From assembly GCA_021300175.1 (NCBI GenBank), contig JAJTIC010000048.1:1-44508 (forward strand): 44,508 nucleotides of DNA, written 5' to 3'. Made by a program: the position numbers and the translations under genes. This DNA comes from Pseudomonadota bacterium. GTDB taxonomy: Bacteria > Bdellovibrionota > Bdellovibrionia > Bdellovibrionales > Bdellovibrionaceae. Below the pieces are notes generated by a model. The model did not search any database. It was not told the origin of the DNA and saw only the letters and a list, made by a program, of their open reading frames with translations. This document shows, piece after piece, positions 40,257 to 44,508 of the stretch (position 1 is its first letter; each line of letters opens with the position of its first letter).

Positions 40257-41192
40257 ATGACCGAAAGCTTATGGGGAACCATCCATCCACTGATTGAAAA
40301 TTCCGAAGTCACAGAGATCATCGTAAATGACTACCAAAGAGTTTTCTATGAACGAGCTGGACATCTCTATCCCTGGGAAAAAGCTTTTCAAAGTGACCGA
40401 GAATATCAATCAATGCTGAATGAACTCATGGTCCAGACAAGAATGAACTGGAATATTGAGCATCCCATCGCAGAAGCCGATTTTGAAGGCTTTCGATTAC
40501 AACTCATAGCGCCCCCTCTGGTTAGATCTCATCAGCTCGTGCTCCGTCGCACCACTCATTCACAGTGGAACTTTGAAAAACTTGAAAAAAAAGGCTGGGC
40601 ACCAAGATCTGCTTTAGAGATTCTTGAGCGAATTGTGGATTATCGAGAGAATTTCCTTGTTGTGGGTCCTACCGGCAGCGGCAAGACGACAGTGCTTCAA
40701 GCCATGCTCAATGCGGCAGAATCTCTTCGTCGCTTTGTCATTCTTGAAGACACTCCAGAACTCAGTCTTCCCAACACTGTATCAGCTCAAGCGAAGACTC
40801 GTTTCGATCCTCAGAGCCTTCTTCCAACGGTTGATCTGGGACATCTCATTAAAGCGAGCTTACGTTTGAGACCGGATTCCCTTTGTGTCGGCGAAGTTCG
40901 AGGACCAGAAGCTTTTCATTTACTCACAGCCCTGACGACAGGCCATGCAGGGAGTTCGGGCACCTTGCATGCCAGCAACCCCCAACAGGCTCTTCAAAGA
41001 TTAGAGATGATGGTCAGTCAAGGAGCTCCCGAGTGGGGACTCGACCTTGTTAGAAAAGTCATTCAGAGTTCTCTGCAGTGGATTATAGTCTGTGAAAAAA
41101 ACAAATCCGGCAGATTCTGTCGAGGAATCTACCGTATCGTCGGTTTAGAATTGATCGGATTCACATTCGAACCCGCCTATGAGAAGTCTTAG
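40257..41192 (+). CDS. CpaF/TadA-type secretion ATPase, short form
   Basis: An AAA ATPase of the type II/IV secretion family that powers pilus assembly. Walker A is VVGPTGSGKTTVLQ (Lys143), the Asp box is VILEDTPELSL, Walker B/His region is LRLRPDSLCVGEVRGPEAF and TTGHAGSSGTLHASN. The N-terminal CpaF region (about 100 residues, including VTEIIVNDYQRVFYER) is present, but the protein has 311 residues against about 430-470 in typical CpaF; what is missing is the extra N-terminal part ahead of that region. Ribosome site GAGGAG precedes the ATG. Confidence 0.88.
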   Translation: MTESLWGTIHPLIENSEVTEIIVNDYQRVFYERAGHLYPWEKAFQSDREYQSMLNELMVQTRMNWNIEHPIAEADFEGFRLQLIAPPLVRSHQLVLRRTTHSQWNFEKLEKKGWAPRSALEILERIVDYRENFLVVGPTGSGKTTVLQAMLNAAESLRRFVILEDTPELSLPNTVSAQAKTRFDPQSLLPTVDLGHLIKASLRLRPDSLCVGEVRGPEAFHLLTALTTGHAGSSGTLHASNPQQALQRLEMMVSQGAPEWGLDLVRKVIQSSLQWIIVCEKNKSGRFCRGIYRIVGLELIGFTFEPAYEKS

Positions 41193-41620
41193 CCCACCAC
41201 ATCCAAGCGCTCACCTCGAGCAGGACCGCTCTCATCAGCAGTCATCGCTTTTGGCTTTACTTGGGAGAGAAGGCCCACGGCTGCCTCAGAAGTGACAGAT
41301 TCTGGAACGACATCATCTGATTCATCTGACACTACACTTTCTGTGGCCGGCAGAGCTTCCCTCAATCGGTTATTGAAGAAGTTGTCAGTGACATTTTTTA
41401 CAATCTGAGAACGACTTGCTTCTTTCGGATCTTTGAAAGCCAAATGATCATCCGCTGCGAGCTGCAAAGCTTGCGCACTGATATTCATTCGGTCTTGAAC
41501 CGAATTGCTGCCTTTGGGACGACCGAAATCAGGAGCCCCTGGGCGAACAGGTTTAGAGTCTTTCACATCGACAGATTTCAGACGCGCGTTCGAGGGAAGA
41601 ATTCCACTCAGTTTTTCCAT
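41189..41620 (-). CDS. Small hydrophilic protein, unknown function
   Basis: 143 residues, no signal peptide or membrane helix, and probably mostly disordered. The segment VQDRMNISAQALQLA followed by SRSQIVKNVTDNFFNNRLRE faintly recalls the FlgM anti-sigma layout (a D-x-[IV]-x-[IL]-S segment then a helix), but the match is too weak to use as a call. The C-terminal third is acidic and Val/Ser-rich. Good ribosome site GGAGGTG. It shares TTAG/CTAA stop bases with the ATPase gene. Confidence 0.65.
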   Translation of the reverse strand: MEKLSGILPSNARLKSVDVKDSKPVRPGAPDFGRPKGSNSVQDRMNISAQALQLAADDHLAFKDPKEASRSQIVKNVTDNFFNNRLREALPATESVVSDESDDVVPESVTSEAAVGLLSQVKPKAMTADESGPARGERLDVVG

Positions 41621-41697
41621 TTCACACCTCCATGTGTGATGGGTAACTCTTCGGCTGAAAGTGTCTTAACTTGAGACTAGGATCATCAAATTCAGAC

Positions 41698-43524
41698 TTA
41701 AGTCGAGGGCGACCCTTTCTTAAGTTCTTCTAAATGCTTCTCAGCTTGAGCACTGAGTTTCACGCCCACCTCTGCCAGCTGATCACGATTCACTTCGCTC
41801 GGAGCATCGGACATGAGGTCTGTGGCTTTCGCTGTTTTAGGGAATGCAATCACTTCGCGAATCGCATCAGTCCCGCACAAAAGCATCACGAGTCGATCCA
41901 TTCCCCAAGCAATTCCACCATGCGGAGGAGTTCCGTACTTCAAAGCTTCCAAGAAGAATCCAAATTTGTGCTTCGTTTCTTCTGGGCTCATTCCAAGAAC
42001 TCGGAACATCGCTTGTTGCAACTCATTGCGATAGATACGAATAGATCCTCCACCCATTTCGTAGCCATTGCAGACAAGATCATAAGCTTTCGCGAGCAGC
42101 TGTCCATACTTGGATTCTTCCCCTTTGATCAGCCAATCGGCGTGTTCATCAATGGGTGCCGTGAAAGGATGGTGCCTTGCGACCCAACGCTTATCATCTG
42201 GTGAGTACTCGAGCAGCGGGAAGTCTACCACCCACAGGAATTTATCTTTGCTCGTGTCAATCAAGCCCAGCTCTTTACCAAGATGGAGTCGAAGAGCAGA
42301 CAAAGCAGCGCAAGCTGGGTCAAAGTCATCGCCCACAATAAGAACTGCATCGCCCACTTTTGCACCACAGGTTTGATACATTTGATGAAGCTTATCCTGC
42401 GAGAAGAACTTGCTGACCGGCGAAGCCAAAGTGCCATCAGATTCAGATTTGATCCAAACTAAGCCTTTAGCACCAGATTTCTTTGCAAGGTCCGTCAACT
42501 TATCAAATTGCCCGCGCGAAAACTCAGCTCCATTGGGAACCGAAATTCCTCGAACAATCCCACCGCGAGCCAGCACATCATCAAAAACTTTAAATCCTGA
42601 ACCTTGTACTTGAGCCGCAAGATCTTTGATCTCCATTCCAAAGCGCACATCAGGTTTATCACTGCCGTAACGATCCATGGCCTCTTGATAAGTCATCCGT
42701 GGAATGTCACCCACATCAACGCCCTTGATTTCTTTCCAAATCAAGCGAAGCATTTTTTCATTCACTGCAATAATATCCTCTTTATCGATGAAAGACATCT
42801 CGATGTCGATCTGACTGAATTCAGGTTGGCGATCCGCACGCAAGTCCTCATCGCGGAAGCAACGTGCCAGCTGAAAATAGCGATCGTATCCAGAAATCAT
42901 CAATAGTTGCTTCAAAGTCTGAGGACTCTGAGGCAAAGCATAGAACTGACCTGGGTTGACTCGGGAAGGCACTAAGTAATCTCGAGCTCCCTCAGGCGTC
43001 GATTTGTAGAGAATGGGAGTCTCCACTTCGATAAAGCCCTGATCAGATAAAAACTTGCGCACTAGCTGGGCCACTTTGTGTCGAGTCATTAAGTGCTTTT
43101 GAAGTCGTGGTGAGCGCAGATCCAAGTAGCGATATTTGAGCCGCAGCATTTCACTCACGTTTTTGTCATCAATTTGAAAGGGTGTCGTGGCTGCTTCATT
43201 GAGAATCTGACAACGAATCGCTTCGATTTCAATTTCGCCCGTTTTTATTTTTGTATTCCTCATGCCCTCGGGACGAACTTTGACGACTCCTTCGACAGCC
43301 AGCACATACTCACCGCGCAAATCTTTCGCTGATGAAGTGGCTTCTTTCTTGGGATCAAGAACAACTTGGACGATTCCTTCTCTGTCTCGTAAGTCGATGA
43401 ATACCAAGCTTCCGTGATCACGACGTGTATCAACCCATCCCATCAAGACAACTTTTTGTCCCTCTGCGCCACGATTGAGTTCACCACAGTAATGCGTTCT
43501 TTTTAGATTTCTCACAAATTCCAT
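41698..43524 (-). CDS. aspS: Aspartyl-tRNA synthetase, bacterial type
   Basis: Charges tRNA-Asp. 608 residues with the full bacterial layout: an N-terminal OB-fold anticodon domain (LMGWVDTRRDHGSLVFI), class II motif 2 (RCFRDEDLRADRQPEF, SQIDIEMSF), the bacterial GAD insertion (about 290-420) and motif 3 (HGGIAWGMDRLVMLLCG). His37 in RRDHG is the residue that marks non-discriminating AspRS in Pseudomonas and relatives, whereas E. coli has Leu there; so this enzyme may also charge tRNA-Asn. Preceded by a possible promoter (TTGACC on the minus strand at 43585-43580) and a dyad at 43593-43615. Confidence 0.96.
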   Translation of the reverse strand: MEFVRNLKRTHYCGELNRGAEGQKVVLMGWVDTRRDHGSLVFIDLRDREGIVQVVLDPKKEATSSAKDLRGEYVLAVEGVVKVRPEGMRNTKIKTGEIEIEAIRCQILNEAATTPFQIDDKNVSEMLRLKYRYLDLRSPRLQKHLMTRHKVAQLVRKFLSDQGFIEVETPILYKSTPEGARDYLVPSRVNPGQFYALPQSPQTLKQLLMISGYDRYFQLARCFRDEDLRADRQPEFSQIDIEMSFIDKEDIIAVNEKMLRLIWKEIKGVDVGDIPRMTYQEAMDRYGSDKPDVRFGMEIKDLAAQVQGSGFKVFDDVLARGGIVRGISVPNGAEFSRGQFDKLTDLAKKSGAKGLVWIKSESDGTLASPVSKFFSQDKLHQMYQTCGAKVGDAVLIVGDDFDPACAALSALRLHLGKELGLIDTSKDKFLWVVDFPLLEYSPDDKRWVARHHPFTAPIDEHADWLIKGEESKYGQLLAKAYDLVCNGYEMGGGSIRIYRNELQQAMFRVLGMSPEETKHKFGFFLEALKYGTPPHGGIAWGMDRLVMLLCGTDAIREVIAFPKTAKATDLMSDAPSEVNRDQLAEVGVKLSAQAEKHLEELKKGSPST

Positions 43525-43592
43525 TGATATTCCTTAGGTTAGACCAGAGTTCATGAGAATGACATATTTGGTCCAAGGCGGTCAAAAAACTT

Positions 43593-43615
43593 CTTTTAAT
43601 GGGCGCCATTAAAAG
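43593..43615. promoter_or_regulatory. Perfect 10-bp inverted repeat in aspS/PHA-like divergent region
   Basis: CTTTTAATGG (43593-43602), GCG, CCATTAAAAG (43606-43615). It stands about 8 bp upstream of a candidate aspS -35 (TTGACC) and about 30 bp before the other gene. With genes diverging on both sides it is unlikely to be a terminator; an operator for a dimeric regulator is the better reading. Confidence 0.6.
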
Positions 43616-43646
43616 GCAAACTGAGGCTCTTGATTCGAGGTGCTAA

Positions 43647-43949
43647 ATGCCAAAATTATCCATCGACCACAGTGTTGCTATAAATTCCACAGATGCGCTT
43701 CAGAAAATCAAAGCTTTCTTTGAGTCTGACCAAGATCTCAAGAAACTAGATCCCAAACTCCATTGTGAATTTGATTCTTCAGGAAAAGGTAAAATCAGCG
43801 GGAGTCAGTTCAAAGCAGAGATCGTCGTCAAAGCTAAAGGTTCAGGCTCTGAGATCAATGTTATGATTGACTTACCTTTAATGCTGACACCCTTCAAAGG
43901 CAAAATTCAAGAAATGGTCCAAAAGAAGCTGGCTAAATTTTTAAGTTAA
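43647..43949 (+). CDS. Small SRPBCC/PHA-granule-region-like protein
   Basis: 100 residues, cytoplasmic. The sequence (MPKLSIDHSVAINSTDALQK, GKGKISGSQFKAEIVVKAKG, INVMIDLPLMLTPFKGKIQ) fits the small polyhydroxyalkanoic-acid-system family, a short beta-rich protein with a final helix (VQKKLAKFL). The assignment is by overall pattern and is moderate. Ribosome site GAGGTG lies 5 nt before the ATG. The sigma factor follows 14 bp on, so the two may be cotranscribed. Confidence 0.6.
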   Translation: MPKLSIDHSVAINSTDALQKIKAFFESDQDLKKLDPKLHCEFDSSGKGKISGSQFKAEIVVKAKGSGSEINVMIDLPLMLTPFKGKIQEMVQKKLAKFLS

Positions 43950-43963
43950 CACCCGCGAGACCT

Positions 43964-44508
43964 ATGGCAAAAAAGAAGTCATCACCTTCTTCTCCTAAGA
44001 AGTCGAAAAAGACAGTTCAACCTGCAAAAGCGGTGAAAGTGACTGTCGTCGACGATGATGAAATTCAGCCAGTACCACCAGACGTCGAACTTGAGACCTC
44101 TGATATCGATGAAAATCCTCATCAAGAGGAAAGAGCTTTAGCTCTGCCCAGTGATCGATCGATCACCACGAGTGACCCCGTCCAGCTTTACCTTGCTGAA
44201 ATTCGTAAGTATCCCCTTCTTACCAAAGAGCAAGAAGCTGAGCTCGCAAAAAAATACTATGAAACCAAAGACCCCAAAGCAGCTCAAGCATTGGTGACTG
44301 CGAATCTGCGATTTGTTGTGAAAGTGGCCGCTGAATATTCTAAATTCGGAGCTCGCCTGATTGATTTGATTCAAGAAGGCAATATGGGACTGATGCACGC
44401 TGTTCGTGAATTCAATCCCTACAAAGGTGTTCGCCTCATCACATACGCGGTTTGGTGGATTCGCGGTTACATTCAAGAATATCTTATGAAACAATATTCA
44501 TTGGTCCC
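43964..44508 (+). CDS. rpoH: RpoH-like sigma-70-family factor, 3' end outside window
   Basis: An RNA polymerase sigma factor (sigma-32 heat-shock type by pattern). The first 60 residues are a Lys/Ser-rich then acidic tail (MAKKKSSPSSPKKSKKT) not found in E. coli RpoH. Region 1.2 follows (SDPVQLYLAEIRKYPLLT), then regions 2.1-2.4: ALVTANLRFVVKVAAEY, LIDLIQEGNMGLMHAV, EFNPYKGVRLITYAVWWIR and GYIQEYLMKQYSLV. VRLITYAVWWIRGYIQEYLM resembles RpoH more than RpoD, and there is no region 1.1. The reading frame is open to the window end at 44508; regions 3-4 are missing here only because the window stops. Confidence 0.87.
   Translation, partial: MAKKKSSPSSPKKSKKTVQPAKAVKVTVVDDDEIQPVPPDVELETSDIDENPHQEERALALPSDRSITTSDPVQLYLAEIRKYPLLTKEQEAELAKKYYETKDPKAAQALVTANLRFVVKVAAEYSKFGARLIDLIQEGNMGLMHAVREFNPYKGVRLITYAVWWIRGYIQEYLMKQYSLV

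Noticed and set aside
41189-41620. FlgM anti-sigma factor
   Set aside because: Only a short D-x-x-I-S segment matches and the predicted helices do not follow the FlgM pattern well.

Overview
The window reads as a chromosomal segment of a Gram-negative, flagellated member of the Bdellovibrionota (Bdellovibrio-like). Grounds: a short flagellin of the Bdellovibrio type, a lysine/alanine-rich H1-like protein, a rich set of peptidoglycan-active enzymes, heptose/LPS and outer-membrane genes, a Tad-type pilus locus, and receiver domains of the KPW type. The assignment is inference from protein character; no database search was run. Coding density is very high. No rRNA, tRNA or CRISPR array was seen.

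Layout. 1-549: 5'-truncated Y1/HUH transposase. 696-3912 (minus): short division cluster rsmH-ftsL-ftsI with 4-bp overlaps, which ends at the transposase instead of continuing into mur genes. 3975-6280 (plus): zinc-ribbon membrane protein, uracil-phosphoribosyltransferase-like protein, hpt. 6439-10577: three exported hydrolases (M14 carboxypeptidase, LysM lytic transglycosylase, PBP4-type DD-carboxypeptidase). 10619-12493: receiver-GGDEF diguanylate cyclase abutting an lspA with an added two-helix plus HAMP-like tail. 12490-13374 (minus): DnaQ-like exonuclease with a WYL-like C-terminus. 13410-14108: outer-membrane protein. 14105-15880 (minus): motA-motB behind a clear sigma-28-type promoter. 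16028-17820: dsbD with a one-base frameshift. 17806-21022: coiled-coil protein, unknown protein, RluB-type pseudouridine synthase, EamA transporter. 21102-21935 (minus): flagellin, with an in-frame five-codon upstream ORF. 22340-25628 (plus): operon of a secreted protein, prmA, rsmE, an RDD-like protein and rfaE2. 25625-31109: mostly minus-strand genes, including an outer-membrane protein, a YkgJ-type protein, an RlmI-like methyltransferase and folD, plus one plus-strand coiled-coil gene. 31195-31680: H1-like protein with its own terminator. 31786-34450 and 39024-41192: the two halves of a compact Tad-like pilus locus, separated by an amidohydrolase, a Met/Gly-rich secreted repeat protein and a receiver-histidine kinase. 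41189-43524 (minus): unknown protein and aspS. 43647-44508: PHA-region-like protein and the start of an RpoH-like sigma factor.

Themes. Motility (motAB, fliC) probably shares one sigma-28 regulon: both promoters have the same 14-bp gap. Envelope remodelling is well represented. Two receiver proteins tie surface functions to signalling. Eight of ten convergent gene pairs overlap at their 3' ends, six by exactly 4 bp. The most interesting items are the Tad-like locus with four small prepilin-like genes (one only 52 codons), the LspA-HAMP fusion, the exonuclease-WYL fusion, the Met/Gly-rich repeat protein, and the uORF placed directly before fliC.
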